NCBI GenBank assembly: GCA_964019415.1
Contig: OZ025875.1
Location: forward strand, 8,602,717-8,666,716
Direction: 5' to 3'
DNA from: Ianthella basta
Taxonomy: Eukaryota; Porifera; Demospongiae; Verongiida; Ianthellidae
Length of the DNA stretch: 64,000 nucleotides
The notes below the pieces were generated by a model. That model worked only from the letters and a program-made list of their open reading frames with translations. It had not been told where the DNA came from and ran no database searches. The position numbers were made by a program, and so were the translations under genes. Of the stretch, positions 44,871-58,899 are shown one piece after another; position 1 is the first letter of the stretch; each line of letters opens with the position of its first letter.

Positions 44871-46299
44871 TGGGTACATGGGAACAGTGTGGAGATTAGT
44901 GGGTTAATGTGTTTGAAGGGTTTCTACATAGCTGACGGCTGTTGGCGGGGGATACCCCACTTGTCCCCTTAAACGTCCCCTTGTATGTGTTAGTGGTATT
45001 TCCTGCTAACTGATTGGTGCTGAGGAGGTGCGTGTGTTGTGTGTGCCCCACACTCACTCCATGTGTAAGAGTGGACTGCAGAGTGGGCAGGTCTGGGCCT
45101 GGCCATGTGAAGGAGTTGAAGGATTGTGCTAGCTATGCTGCACTGCTCATGGATTGTGTCAAGTATACACCAAACGTATGCTCATTGTATGCATACAAAG
45201 TGAAGTTGTTTGAAGTATGTCAGTAATCAAAACACAGTTGGTAGTTTCTCAGTGAATGGTCACTTTGTGGTTGTGGGCAGACTATTGGTGCTTATAATAA
45301 TAGACTTCCTGTCAATGGGAGCAGTTTGGACATGAGAGGTCTACCATTCAACGTGCATACAGCTCTAGTCTTTCCTGTTCCTCCGGGCACACAGATAGCA
45401 GTGCCATCACCCTGGATCTCTTCAGTGTACAGAATGTTTTAAATCAGTTGGCCACACTGATACCGGTATCCGGGAATCACTTCACGATTTTATACAGATT
45501 CATGTGCATACTGACAAAATAATTTAGTGGTCGAGCGAGTATCATATTTCAAGGTCAACTATTTGTTGCTTGCAATGAACGAATAGTCGAATATTTCATT
45601 CCACTGGAAGGGGTAACCAAATAGTGCTACCTTGAGACAATGTACACCTCTCTAGTCAGTGCATGGGGTCAACTACTAATGATACTGTGGTCACGGTCGT
45701 CCCCTCCCCTCCCCTCCCCTTGGAATCACTACTATGTCTTTGGTCTACACTTGTTTAGTTTCTGGTCACTCACTCCTATGGTACACCTGTTGACAGAGAC
45801 CACAAGCTGTTCACTTGTAACACTTCACATTCTACTGCTATGGCTTCAGTAAGGTGACCCTGATGTGTTAGGAAATGGCACACATTGGAGAGTTGTCTCT
45901 AGTGTCAGTTGTAGCTGGGGGGGCAGGTACCTGTGTGCTTGAAGTTAAGGTACTGGGCTAGTTGAATGGGACACAGGAGTTGTGTTCAGAAGCGGATGGG
46001 GGAAATCTGTTGGGCGTGGGAGCATTCCATGGTAACCATGCGTTTTCAGGCCTGAGTATCATTAAGTATGTGGTTACCATGGTAACAGGAGATACCTGTC
46101 ACCCTCAGGACAAGTATCCCATCAACTTATAGTCCTTGTAGACATCACCTAACAGTTCCTTTCCAGTGAATGCATGTTGTTGTCATGTTGAATAGTGTGC
46201 GTCACTCAGAATAGATGCTGAAACACATGTGTTTGTATACACATCACTGATTACTGGTGGTGTTTCAGATTGTTGTGTTGTCTGTCCCACCCCTCTCCC
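44871..46299. other. Spacer before duplication copy 2
   Basis: No gene is recognised. A short inverted pair of CCATGGTAACC motifs lies at about 46026–46078, matching the repeat in the NLR introns. The boundary with the duplicated block is at about 46300, in a pyrimidine tract. Confidence 0.5.
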
Positions 46300-46323
46300 C
46301 TCCCTCTTCCCCTGTGCACACAG

Positions 46324-47133
46324 CTGAGGTCCATAGTAGTCACTGAGCTGCGTAGCTCCATGGTGAGCTACCAACCTCACAGTGACTTCAGAACAGCCTA
46401 CGACAGCCTGCATGAAAGGGTTGGTTGACTCCACCCCCTGCATCATGTGACAGGCAATGAATACACTTGACTTGAGGATCCATTTGATGTTCCAGTGTTT
46501 AGCCACTAGCCACTGTCAGTGTTATCCCCTCTCATGCCCACCACCTCCACCTCTCTCTCTGCCCCTACCAGTTCCGCTGCTGTGGATCAAACTCCTCTAT
46601 GAACTGGCTGGATGCGTCCAACCTCGGGATGGTCGCACCAGACAGCTGCTGCATGGTGTTCTCTCAGGGATGTGGCAACACTGGACCTCAGAGTAAATTC
46701 TACCAGCAGGTGAGTGAGCTCCTCCTCCACACCACTCCACATGCAGGGCTAATGGTACCTGTTAAAAAAAGAGTTGGTTGAAAGCAAAACATCAGCAAGT
46801 AGTAACCATTCCTCCTCCTTTCCCCTTCCCTCCCCTCCCCTTCTGGCCCCTCCTCTTCCCTCCCCTCCCCTCCAGGGTTGTCTGGACTTCTTGTCAATGT
46901 ACCAGAGTGATCAGCTCTCCATTATCGGACCACTTGGACTCTTCAGTGGATTGTTTGGAGTGAGTAGCATGGACACTATACCCACCTCTGTTACCTCCCC
47001 CTCCCCTCCTTTCTCCCTCCCCCTCACACCCCTCCCTCCCCTCCCCTCCCCCCAGCTCCTATGTGGTATCTTTGTCCCACTTGGTCTCCTCATCATGGTG
47101 TGTATGAACAAGGGATCATACCATCCCAATTAG
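46324..47133 (+). pseudogene. 5'-truncated tetraspanin copy (exons 4–7 only)
   Basis: Exons 46324–46419, 46572–46709, 46876–46959 and 47056–47133 have exactly the lengths of exons 4–7 of the complete gene and are all still open, with few substitutions (for example QSKFYQQ for QSQFYQQ). Exons 1–3, with the start codon and TM1–TM3, are absent because the duplication edge falls in intron 3. Without a new promoter and start it cannot give a tetraspanin. The open frames reflect recent origin rather than proven function. Confidence 0.92.
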
Positions 47134-47248
47134 ACATATTATACTGCATTTTATGTAGCATGTAATTACCTTACAACTGTACAAATCCCACAGAAGCTCT
47201 AACACACAATGTACCCCATTGAACTCTACCTCACAATACACTACTCAT

Positions 47249-47316
<68 letters not shown>

Positions 47317-47706
47317 ATGGATATTATATAGCACAAATTATAATGTTAAATGATGCTAGCTTTTCATGTGATCACTCAAAAGTGTGCATGTGCAGGAGTC
47401 AATGGGTACACTTAGACCACTGCCCAAACAATGTGCACAGCCCACAGCTGCAAGGAGCCACTAGTACTGGTGACATGCAGTGCACATGGCCATAGCTACT
47501 GACTGGATGGTCTTATAGTGCGGCTAGCCAACAATGAAATCTCTCCACATGTGTAGCTAGCTAGTGGAGTGAGTAACTCTGGCAAGGTGAGGTGCGTCTA
47601 CATGTTAGTTAACATAAAACAGTATAGAATAATGGTCTGGTTTCCCCTTAATCATAAAGACTTCTTAAGCTCATGATCATCCAGTGCAGGTGTAAGAATC
47701 TGTAGC
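47134..47706. other. Intergenic, copy of 23840–24395, with (CA)n
   Basis: Near-identical to the region after the complete tetraspanin gene. The (CA)n run at about 47253–47313 is longer than in copy 1. Confidence 0.8.
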
Positions 47707-47776
47707 GGCCATCTTCCGGAAGTGATGCAATACAAACGGGGAGGGGCTAGAAGAGGGATTTCAAAGACTGACGTCA
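47707..47776 (+). promoter_or_regulatory. NLR gene 2 promoter cluster: YY1–ETS–ATF and CRE motifs
   Basis: The 25-base YY1/ETS/ATF-type block (47707–47731) and the perfect CRE TGACGTCA (47769–47776) are the same as ahead of NLR gene 1, although sequence between the CRE and the ATG has changed. They lie 85–154 bp before the start codon. Confidence 0.6.
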
Positions 47777-47860
47777 TGTAGGGGACAGTTTTTGTGCGGA
47801 TCGCATGCAAAGCACGAGCCCAGAACAAACTGTTGATCTCCCGGACAGCCTTAAGTGCAA

Positions 47861-50800
47861 ATGAGTCATACGTTTTCGTCTCGGCGCAGGCGGCGCCGGC
47901 TCCGTGGTGAGGAGGAACAACCCCCCGCAGCGAAACGTGCCAAGACACCGCCACGAGCTGGAGAGGACGAGGAGCCCTTGTCCGCTGGGGTAGGCCAGAC
48001 AGGAGGAGTACGCTCTCCACCCAGCCCCTCCGTTCCCACGCATGACGATCGCTCTCCCGCTCCCAGCAAGTCTTTTACAAGTGAAGAAGAGAGGAGCGAG
48101 TCCCCGCCAGCACCCTCTGGCGCTCTGGGTACAGCATCTCAACTGAGCAGTGCTTCAGGTACGCGCGTGCGTGCGCGTGTGCGCTTCATGCAGATACAAT
48201 AGAGCACACATAAACAGTGCTTCACAGACGGGCCGTATGAGCTGAGCTCTGATTCTGCTCACAGACACCCACTGACCAGACCCCACCTGGGCTGGTAGCT
48301 AGCTAGCTATGTGATATTATCTTGCCCACGCATGCCCCTAGTCTCTGGTAGCACAGTTGTTAGACTCCTGCACCACACACTGCTGGTGTGCCTAGGTCAG
48401 TGAACACGCCATTGTTTACTCTTACTCTTAACCCTAACCCTATTGCTTTCAACAGTGTAACTGAGCAATTTGAAGCCGCCACATGTCCAGTGATATTCTT
48501 CATGCTTTCCGCTGTTGCCCTTATGGTATACCTAGCTAGCACAGATTACCTGCACTGTATATACGAGACTGCTAAATGTAGGGATGGCATACAAGGGGCT
48601 GCTGGGCAAGACTACTGACAGTGTACTTACATGCACTTTGTACCAACTGACACCTCCAAGCACTGATAGGTCATGTAGACAACAGATGGGCAACCTCACA
48701 AGAATGCTGTTAATTGTATTCATAGTTTTGTAGACCAATAATTGTGAGGTATTGTGTACACAGGGCAATTTGGAGTATCACCATCTGCAAAGAGCTGCAC
48801 ACAGTGATGAGCAGCCACTGAGAGGCTCACAGCTGTATATTTTTAGAGGGGTTGTTGTGTTGAGGGAATTGTCTGGTGGTACTCTTACTCTCCTGTTTAG
48901 CAAGCACAACACTGTACACACTTACTTGGCCATGTACCTATATAAGCAATATGAAACTGTCCCATGTCCCACAGCATTCTTCAAGCTTAGGGTGCCTGGG
49001 TACAGCAGGTGTGACGTGTAGACTGAGAAGCCCTATATATGGAGATGCGCTGTTGTTAGTAGATAGACCCTCTCCACTCCACAGTACATGTGGTATAGCT
49101 AGAAATGTATCATTGAAGTTTAGTTCCCTGGTCCTGCATGGCTGATCATGAGCCTGTTTATATACCAGCTGTAATCAAGCCTTCACTGCAAGTATGAGTG
49201 TGTGTTGAATTCACAGCTGTATATGTTTAGAGGACTTGTTGTGTGAGGGAATTGTCTGGTGGTACTCTATTTCGCTCCCTGTGCCCTTGTCTTCTCTACA
49301 GATCGTCCCATGAGTCCATGGAACATTGATGCGCTGGTCTCCCTGCAAGGGGACCTCAAGCTGAGGGTATTAATGAGCACAGGACTGAGTGATAAGTTAC
49401 AGAAGGCAGCTGGTGGGTTTATGAGTGCAACAGAAGAACAACAAGTGAAAGAACAGCATGGTGACTCCAAACAGATGGGCAAACTCATTGACATACTAAA
49501 AGGAAAGCAAGACAAGGACTTCATCATCTTCTTGGAGATGTTGCGAAATGCCAACTATGGAGTGTGGGCGGATGAGCTGACGAAAAGGGCGGAAGAGTTC
49601 AAAACAGTGAGAAGTAAGTGTGTTCAGTCAATTTGTGTTGTGTGTTGGGAAAAAGTTTGAGTCCATCGAATTAATCTTCCCATCAGTCATTTTCAGACAA
49701 CTTCAACCCTAACTTGGGGTACTAAGTGAGGTGGAGCCGTGTTAACTGCTAGCAAACACCTCAGCCCCGTGCACCCACACTGGTGTGCATGTGTACAAAC
49801 ATGATGGTCTCTGTCACTTGTCCTGCATGGATCTGTGACCTTTGTCAGACCCTATTCCTGCCAAGTGCATGATGATGTCAGCATATATAAATGGAAGCAG
49901 GAATAGCTGCCGGCTGTTTGAGCCTCAGACTAGACTCTCTCAACTCCTTCACTCTGTAGTGGACGGAAGAGGAAGTGATGGAGGGCCAGCCTCATCAACA
50001 ACTGGTGATAAGCAAGAGGTGAGCCTACTGAAGTGTGATGCATAGTTGAGTGTGGTGTTTATACCTCTTCATTGTCTTGACACCAATGAGAAAGTATCAC
50101 TAGATGTGACATCACCCACTGCTCAGCCAGCCCACACATCACAGTCAGTCATGGATGTGCATGAGCATGTATCCATGGCAACAGAGTGCATGGGGAAGGG
50201 GTTTTCAAGGGTTACACCCCCTTTCCAAGTTTAATGAAATCAGTAAACACATTCAGGCATATACTGTCAACAGAGCTGTACCAGAGGATGGCGTATAGTG
50301 CTGCTACTGACATTTAGGCCTGCATGGTCACACTACATTGAAAATGATAATGTTAACGGCACAGTTGGGTAATGTTAACGTCGATGTGACGAGTCGGTCA
50401 CACCTGAGTGAAAATGGTGGTTTTTGTTCCTTAGTGGCAATAACAGCAATTTTGGCGAGTGTAGAAATGGATGCCATAGCCTCTTCTCCACAGAAGGAGC
50501 CTGCGTAGGAACTGCACATGACTGTAACGTTGAGGTTGCCGTGACTGCAGCCTTAGGGATAAAATACAGGAAATGCTCTCAGTTCATTTGACATGTCAGG
50601 ATGACCTTAGCTTCCTGAATGTTCACCTTGCATAAGGCAGCCATTTTGATGATGTAGCACTCCATTAGTAGGGAGCAGTGATCAAGTACTGCTGAAGTCT
50701 CTTTCAGTCCTTTCATGTCTGCACTTAGCCACAGAAGTTTCTTTACATTACAATACAGCTTGTGATCCCTCCTTCATGAATTCCTGTAGTATGTCATGTT

Positions 50801-53800
50801 TCTGGGGAGATGTCCAGAGTGAATCCTTATATAGTGCTCCAATTGGTGTGTACATGTTTGTGGCTGTGCATGCATTGCATGTTCATGTGTTTGGACACCA
50901 TCTGGTTGTGTCTGGTTTACATGTCTTTGTACCTCACTGTGTTGCAGTCCCTCCGTACCAAGCTGGGCCACTTCTACTCAAAGGAGTGCATCCAAGACAA
51001 CCCTCTGCTGGCCTCTTCCACCATGCAGTATGTCAACCTGAATTTGGTGCAACCAACACAGCGACGACCGGTAGCAGGGAAGGTTGATGAGGCAGTATCC
51101 GTGCACCTGGCCAGGGGTGGTGTTGAACAGGTGCCTTACGAGAAGGTGCCACTCAAGTATGAACAAATCCTCTCCTTCTCCCCTCCTGCTGGTATCTCCA
51201 GAAAGCGGGTGCTCATCGAGGGTGTACCAGGTAGTGGCAAGAGCACTCTCGTCCAGCGAATGTGCCACGATTGGTCGGTTGGCCGTTTTGCACAGGACTA
51301 CAAAGTAGTCATCCAAGTCACCCTGAGGAGTCTCCCCAAGGACCAGAAGCTGAGCCTGGAAGACTTCATCTTCACATCTGTCGGGGATGCAGCTATCGTT
51401 CAAGAGGTCACTGACTTCGTTACTGCACACCAAGGACAGGGGGTCCTGTTCATATTTGATGGCTTTGATGAGCTGTCAGAAGAAATGCGTGAGAAGTCTC
51501 CTGTTTGCGACATCATTACTGGCCATCTTGCCCCTCACTCATCTTTCATGGTCACCACTCGCCCCATCTCTGCAGAGAACCTCTACCACCGTGTTGACAG
51601 AAGGGTTGAGATCAGTGGATTTGGATGGAAAGAAGTGAAGAGATTCATCAGAGAGTACTTTGCCTCTAACCCATCAGCAGGAGAGAAGCTCCTGTCGACC
51701 CTCTCCCGTCGCCCTCACATCATGAACCTCTGCTTCACCCCACTCCTGTGTCTGATGGTATGCTACATAACATCCCTCGGTGATGACTCTCCAGAACTCC
51801 TTCTGTCACTGCACCAGTTGTTTGAGTGTGTCATCATCCACACCATCAACCACAACCTGAAGCGATTGGGCAGGAAGGAACGCACTGGCAGTCTGAAGGA
51901 CGTGATACAACTCTTTCCCAGCTTCAACAGACTGATCCAATTGGCACAGGAGGGGATCGAAAAAGACACTATCATTTTCTCCGACCTCGACTTTGAAGTG
52001 GACAGTGTCTTCCACGGCTTGTTCAACTGCGTTAAAGCACAGAATCGGTTCGGGATCATCTCTTGCACGTGGCACTTCCTGCACCTCACCCTGCAGGAGT
52101 TCATGGCGGCCCTCGCTGTGACCAAGAAGACACCAGAGGAGCAGGTCACCTTCTGGAGACGACACCTCACCTTGAGGTACAACAAGTTTGGGCGCTTTGT
52201 TCTGGCGGATGACAGGAACAGGACTATGTTCCTGTTCTTCAGTGGACTGAGTGGTCTCAGCAACCCAGGCATGCAGAGGATGCTACAGGAGCCCAGCATT
52301 AGGAGGAGTACCCCACTTCCTGAACTGTTTGAAGTCGTAGCTGAGAGTGGCAATGAACAGTTGGCTCAGTCCATCCTGTCCCCATATGGACCAACAGTGG
52401 AGATTGATGAAGACTACCTTGATGGTGTTGGCATTGTGTGGTGTGTCGCTCAGCACTGCAAGCAGGTGGAAGGGGCTGGAATCAGGGTTGGAGGGATAGG
52501 GGTGTGTGTCTACTCATCGGCTATCACTAGCTTTATCTCTCAGCTGGGAGACGTCTCCACACTAACAAGGGTGGAGCTGCCAAGTATGGAGGTTGTTGAT
52601 GGTAAGTTATCTCAAGGGCAGTTGAACCCATTCACAACTGAGGACTGCTTGACTGTAAAGTGTTAAGATTGAGAAGGACACTTAATAGTTGGAATAATCT
52701 TATTCTTACTTCCCAATGATGCTCTTTTGGTAGTGCTCTGATTACTATACTCAACCACTGAGGTCCAGTACAAGTCTGTTGTTTGTAGCTGTTTAAGAAG
52801 AAGGTAGACACAACAGATGGTTACACTGTACACACTGAATGGCTGTCAGTTTTACTGAGGAACCTCCAGCTTGCAATGCCACTTTGTATTTGGATTTGAA
52901 TTGGGAATGGGAAGTATAGACACCATACTGTGTGTGATTATGAGTAACATACCTGTGTCCATGGTCCCCACATGGATGTTGTGCAATCTGTATACGTATG
53001 CACCTTACCTTCCAAAATTGTGTGGAAATCTTTTCATGACTCTTTTTACTTGTACTTTCTCCAGATCTGTCAACTGTCAGGGAATTTCTACTGAAGCAAA
53101 CAAAACTGAAGTGCTTGACATTAGGAGAACTCAAAGAACACACCAAGGATACGTTTGACACCGTGAAGGTATTGAAATGCTACAGTGGAATATCAACTTG
53201 ATTTGCCCATGTCTCAAAGTGTCTCATGTCAACTGCCCCTAACCTGTGCAGTGTGGGTGGAGTCTGTACTTGATGAGGTGTACCAGTAGTAGAAGTGTGT
53301 TTGTTGTGTGTTTAGACTACAAAGTGTGCACATTCCACCATTTGAGCAATGTGTGCATGTGAGTGCCCCTTTACTTTGTTGTTTGTGTAGGATGTGCTAA
53401 CACACCACAAGGACTCACTGGAGGAAGTGACACTAGTTGGGTGGGATAGAGGTGTGTTGTGAGTAGCATATGTCACACCATGCACAGTGGGTATCCATGG
53501 ACACTGTTCCACTCAAAAAGAAAATGAAGTGTGTTGTGAAGAGGGTGTTTGCAGTACAAAGGCGTTCTGTTGTGTAATACCTCCCATTACCATGGTAACC
53601 ATGTTTTCTATACTTGAACTAGCAGATGGTTGCCATGGTAATGGAAGTATTCCACCCTCAAGAGGATGTATAATTATTGATGATATACAGAACTATGATG
53701 AATGACTACTATCCACTGGTCTTCACTCCTGCTTGTGCGTGTGTGTGTGACGTGTGTTGGAATTCTCTCAGTTTGTTCTCATACCATGCACCTTCCAGTT

Positions 53801-55599
53801 ACTCCTCTTGACCCTTTGGTGGAGTCCCTTGTGACCTGTCAGAGATTGACCTCTTTGAAGCTGATCTATTGCAACCTATCCCTTCAGAGTTGGATCACAT
53901 TAGTGAAGGGGTTGCACAATCTGAGGGCACTCACACTGTGGAGTGTGACTTTGTCGGATGAAAGAGTGAGTGCTGAGTTTGAGCTGCACAAATTGTAGAC
54001 AATCAGTTGCAGTGTTTGAAGTATTCAACATGTCATGCAATTCTATTGTCTTCCCTTACAGTCACTCACTGCCTCAGATGTCCACCTCATTGCATCATCA
54101 GTGGAACACCACCCCAGTCTGAGGGAGCTGACTGTTGTAGGAGAGTGCAGTGAGTCCCTTGTCAAGGGAGCTATGGGGGGGGTGGCAAGGAGACATGATG
54201 TGGATGAATTGGTTGTTGCTTTCTTCAATGAGGACGGTGAGTATCTTTAATACATTGTCATTGCATTGTATCCATGGCACACTGAGAGTCTATTCTAAAT
54301 CATGCCCCCCAATCATGTTTCATTGTTATGTGTACCTCGTCTGTCCCTTGCTGACCTCTCTAGTCAGAAGGAAGAAATGACAGCTGAGTCAGTTTTGGAG
54401 GTTTAGTCATATTCCATGTGCCTTTTCCAAATGGTGCCCCCCTAAGTGGTTAGCCAATAGTTGTCCAGTGTCATAAGATCTTGTCATTCCTTTGGTACCC
54501 CCTTGCATGCATAGCAACACATGACCAAGCTAAGTGTGATTGTGGAACATCAAACTTCACCACCAACAATAGCTAACCTGTCACCTGTAGCACTACACTG
54601 GGGGATCAACGCCTTTCATGGGTGCCTGAATGTATGAACCCCTATTTAGCCTATTTCTTGGAAATACCCAGAGGTATACTCTCCTACTTCAGTAACCCAT
54701 TTCCGTCCCACCAGCTTTGCCAACTCCAATAACTACTGAGTCACCATCTGCAGTTGTTCCTGCTCTGGTCCTGCCCATCTGTGCTGTAATGAGGACAGGA
54801 TCACTAAAGACCTTGTGTGTTGGTGGACTCCCTTCCCAACTAGCAGAGCAGGTGTTGAAGGAACTGCCTCACTGCACTCAACTCAAAGAGTTGATGTTGG
54901 ACTTGCCGAGGTCAGACGAGGTGAGACATGTCACTTTGTATCCAATACATCAACAGTATAAACTCCTACTGTACATCTGCACATGTGGTAAGGTTGGGAG
55001 GCTCTGCATGTACCCCAACAAGGGCAGTTGTGTAAGGGACTGCCTCACTGCACTCAACTCAGGGAGTTGGAGTTGGAGTTGGAGTAGTTGACACAGTTAG
55101 ACATGCAGGTTGTGTTTTAGACATGTCACTTGTTGTATATGCAGTGTCTCTGGAGGAGTGTTCGTGTTGATCTAGCTGCTAGCCACTATGTCATCTCACG
55201 CGCCACACGAAATGACAAAGTAGGGGCTAGCAGCTATAGACTATGTTTGTGTGTGAAATGCACACACCACACACACTCACCTACACTACAATGGCTATTT
55301 ATTTCACACTCTGATTTGTAGTTTGTGTCACATGACATGCATGTGACCCCATCTTCTTTACAGGTTGTCACCCTCCCATCAGCTATTGAAGCTGCTCTCT
55401 CAAAATGCACTACACTGGAGAAACTGACATTGGAGGGAGATAGGAGTTTCCTTCCCTCTTCTGTCACTGCTGCCCTGCTTAGGGCAGTGAGTACTGTCAG
55501 GTCCTTGAAGGAAGTGTCAATGGGCGAGTGTTACTATGGTATGCAGAGTGTGTGTGTGTGTGTGTGTTTGTGTGTGTGTGTGGTGTTTGTGTTTGTGTG

Positions 55600-55630
<31 letters not shown>

Positions 55631-55636
55631 CGTGCA

Positions 55637-55685
<49 letters not shown>

Positions 55686-57549
55686 ATGTGCGTGCGTGTG
55701 TGTGTGCGTGTGTGCGTGCGTGCGTGTGCATGTTGCGTACAGTATGTAACAGTACCAGTGTTGTGTGTTGCTATGCATGTGTGTGAATGTGACAACATTT
55801 GAGTGCAGTATGTTTTGTGTTAGGTCCACAGCTTGCAATGTGTAGTTCAGCTCTGCACCTTGTGTCTCCCTCCACGACCACTTGTCTCCCTCCCTTGCAG
55901 ATGGTGTTGATGAGGAAGTGGAGACATTTGCCAGTTGCCTTAAGACAAGCAACTTAAGGAAACTGGAGTTTACCAAGTACCACAACCTGTCCCCTGTGCA
56001 CATTGCAACCATCCTCAATGGTCTCAATGGGAACAACAGCCTTGAAGAGCTGGTGGTCAGTCATGAACACAGTGTGGTGAGTCATGTCAGGTAATGTGAT
56101 TCTTGTGTGTGTACTAGAAGGGATGGTAGTGACACCAAGCCCACAGGTCAGTTCTGAGTGTGTTGTCTGTTTGTCACATAACACTATGTGAACTGGTTTC
56201 TTCCATCAGTAAACTACGCACACTTTGAAACCATCTCCATTCACTTGACTGCCCATAACAGGTGATGGCCCCTTCCTCTCGCTCAGGAGAGCCCCCAGGA
56301 TGTTGTACATCTGTCTTGTTCATACAGTTCCTCTTTGCAGTTTGCAGTTCTCACTTGTCTACAGTTTTGTATTCTTTGTAATTTGTAGAGAGAACTGAAC
56401 ATTACACTAGTATTCCATGTATTGTCCAGAGTACTTGTTTCTACTACTGTGAATGGTGTTCTCACTATGGGCTCAACTGATGAAGCCATGCAAGACCTGT
56501 AGTTTAACTCTTCTGTCCCCCGGCCTATTAGCTTGCCTTGCTTATGTCAATGTGTGTTCATTGTCCTTACCTGTACACCTCCCCTATACCTCATGTCCTC
56601 CATAGCTCCATTTCATGTGTGTCTTTGTGTCAAGTCTGAGACTGCTGCAGTGTTAGTTGTCACACAGCACGGTCTCCTTAACCACATGCAGGTGAGGGAG
56701 GTGGAGGGGGAGGATGTGTCAGACCCTGACATGCTGAAGGCAGTTCAAACAGCAGTCAGGGTGAACAGGTCAGTAAAGAGGATCAAGATTGGGGGGGAGT
56801 ATTTGAGGTGGACCAATGTGGCCACTGCTATCATTGAAGGAGCAGCACATAACACAACATTGATGGAGGTGGAGCTGGCGACACTAAAGGACCATCCTCC
56901 TCCCCAGGAGGTGATTGACAGAACAAGACAAGCAAACTCAAAACTACGACTGGTTGTTAAGGCTGGTGAGTAAACATCACATGACATCACATGACATCAC
57001 ATGACACTAGTACACTCCCTCACATGTTGTGTGTCTCATGTCCCAAGTTGTGTCTGAGTGGTGTGTGGTGGTCTGTTGGTACAAGTGTGTCACAGTGAGG
57101 TCTTGTGAGCAAGTGCTGCACCGGAGGAGGGACCCGTCCCCCTCACTAAAGAGGGGGTTCCCCTCACAACATCCACCCAGTAGTGTCAGTGTGTGGTAGT
57201 GTGGATTGGCCTCATACCCTTTTGTGTACATGTGAAGGAAGGTCTGGTACGTGCATACTGCTTGCACTGTGTGGCATTCACAATCCCACAGAAAACAGTG
57301 GAGCCTCTGCACATGTGCACACAGTAGGTACCAGGCTGTCCTTCCCGCCCCCACACAATTAACAGTGCACAGGAATGAGGCTAGGGATGAATGTGTGGTA
57401 GTGGGCATGCAAGTGATCAGGAGGGAGTGATTTAGGGCAAGACTGACGTGGTGCTAGGGTGTCAGGTGACATGTCACATGTGTGTACTGTGAGTGACAGT
57501 CACTTGTCACTATTTGTATGTAGGCTACTGGTACAGCGACTGCTTGTAA
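47861..57549 (+). CDS. CARD–NACHT–LRR receptor (NLR), gene 2 (13 exons)
   Basis: Paralogue of NLR gene 1, modelled at 1215 aa. Exons: 47861–48158, 49302–49613, 49960–50018, 50948–52601, 53065–53168, 53391–53451, 53799–53965, 54062–54236, 54754–54920, 55364–55538, 55901–56076, 56692–56965, 57524–57549. All are open and phases agree. The start is MSHTFSS, so the Gly-2 of gene 1 (MGQKFSS) and its possible myristoylation are lost. The CARD is notably more diverged than the NACHT (FIIFLEMLRNANYGVWADEL against FTCFLEMLRATNNSVWAEEL in gene 1). NACHT motifs are intact: GVPGSGKST, LFIFDGFDEL, FMVTTRP. LRR exons keep the pattern, with changes at exposed positions (LTSLKLIYCNLSLQSWITLV). The C-terminal residues differ completely (GYWYSDCL against ENPNMIGTNYL). 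Confidence 0.9.
55545..55735. repeat. TG/CG microsatellite in NLR gene 2 intron 10
   Basis: About 190 bp of TG-rich repeat with TGCG interruptions. The matching intron of gene 1 has only about 40 bp. Confidence 0.95.
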
Positions 57550-57963
57550 CCTCCGAAGACACACCCCCTGATCTGGTGAGTTGAGCAGTGTCCCAACCTC
57601 CTCTTGTCCCTGTGCTGGTCACATGACCCAGACAGAGGTAGTGGGTGCACACATTGATCCATTTGTCATGTGTCCTCCCATTTCATGTCCTTACCCACAA
57701 CATGTCTCTCCACTCCACAGGACTCCAGTCTCCTCTCATGTCTGCACAACAAACTGAAAGATATTTACACGTATATAGTGTTATGTTCATAGTGTAATTT
57801 GATTATTATTGACAATGCATGAGATAAAATAATACATGCAACTATAATGCATTGAAATATATAATATGGTGATCATGATCAGTACGGTATGCATTGGTGA
57901 CGGTGTGTGTGTGTGTATATAATAATTATATCTGGTGCATTATATTATATATATCTTATTATA
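57550..57963. other. NLR gene 2 3' flank and AT-rich spacer
   Basis: Shared with copy 1 to 57739, then unique AT-rich sequence. No gene is seen. Confidence 0.6.
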
Positions 57964-58245
57964 ATGGAGCTGGCCGATTTTTTGTCCGCACTAATCTCGG
58001 GAACCGTGTGGAGGGTTCGCAGAAAACGCCGTGCGAATGTCGAAGCGCTATCTGGAGGGTGTCTTCGGCTGGGTTTCCCCGCGAAAGCTTGCGAAATGAA
58101 GGTTTTGCGCCAACTCGCCATACGTTACTATAGGGCGCCATTTTTGTTTTACGGAGGAAAGCGAAGTAGATTACGGAATTCGCAGCTAATTCCTTTGTTA
58201 CTCAACTCCTCCTGGGAAGATGGTGCGACGGCTTCTTTGCTATAG
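57964..58245 (+). CDS. Short hypothetical ORF in CpG-rich DNA
   Basis: A 93-codon frame (MELADFLSALISGTVWRVRR start). Base composition is CpG-rich, unlike the flanks, with E2F-like TTTTGCGCC and GGCGCCATTTTTG elements. It could be a promoter with a 5' exon rather than a whole gene; possible donors occur within it. I do not recognise a family. Confidence 0.25.
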   Translation: MELADFLSALISGTVWRVRRKRRANVEALSGGCLRLGFPAKACEMKVLRQLAIRYYRAPFLFYGGKRSRLRNSQLIPLLLNSSWEDGATASLL

Positions 58246-58380
58246 TTTTAGCACAATGTAGACGGCTGTGGGTGATATAAGCTATATAGCGGAAAGCGCC
58301 GTCTTACGCGAGTGAAAGCGGCTCGATGGCGAAAGGATGAGCACAAGTTATGCGGGTTTTAGGCTTGCGCAATGATCTCA

Positions 58381-58776
58381 TGACGTCATCGTAATACGTT
58401 TCATACAAACAAAGCAATTTGCAACCGTTGCAGTGCGCATATGCCGAACATTAAGGGCAACACCGGACTAACCAAGAAGTCAAGACATTCAGGGATGATG
58501 AGAGCTCTTAGGAACCGACGACAACTGTCAAAACTCCAAGACCATCACTAAACCTTCACTCACAGAGTCAGCTCCAGGGGAAAGCAGGAGCCAGCTCAAG
58601 GGGAGTCAGCTCAAATGACCAACCAGGAGTCAACTCAAGAGAACAACCAGGAATCAGCTCAAAGTGGCCATCATGAGTCAGTTCTGTTTAATTTGGAGGG
58701 CAGTACAAGACACTTGACCTTGCAGAAGGTGATTCGTGGTGGAAGAGGAGTCAGCTGCATGCAACTCTATAGCTAA
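58381..58776 (+). pseudogene. CRE-led ORF with one stop and a glutamine-rich repeat, unrecognised
   Basis: A perfect CRE (TGACGTCA, 58381–58388) lies 53 bp before ATG 58441. The frame reads MPNIKGNTGLTKKSRHSGMM and on to a TAA at 58549. The same frame stays open beyond it to 58776, with four to five degenerate copies of NQESAQ (58590–58665). It may be a small gene with one nonsense change, or chance. A GGGCGCC palindromic segment follows at about 58855–58890. Confidence 0.25.
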
Positions 58777-58899
58777 CTGCAACTGCAGCGTCACTCAGTA
58801 GCCAGGTTTGGAAGTGCTTTGCATCAGAAGTACTGGCATTGGAAGCACCTGCATTGGGCGCCGAAGCAGAGTAGGGCGCCAAAGGCGCCCTTCTCTGCT

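Larger units (their letters stand above)
46300..57739. repeat. Segmental duplication, copy 2
   Basis: This is a direct repeat of 22945–33795. Exon lengths of the NLR gene are the same in nine of 13 exons and near-identical in the rest, and even introns align, so the event is recent. The left edge lies in tetraspanin intron 3 sequence and the right edge at CTCCTCTCAT. Confidence 0.93.
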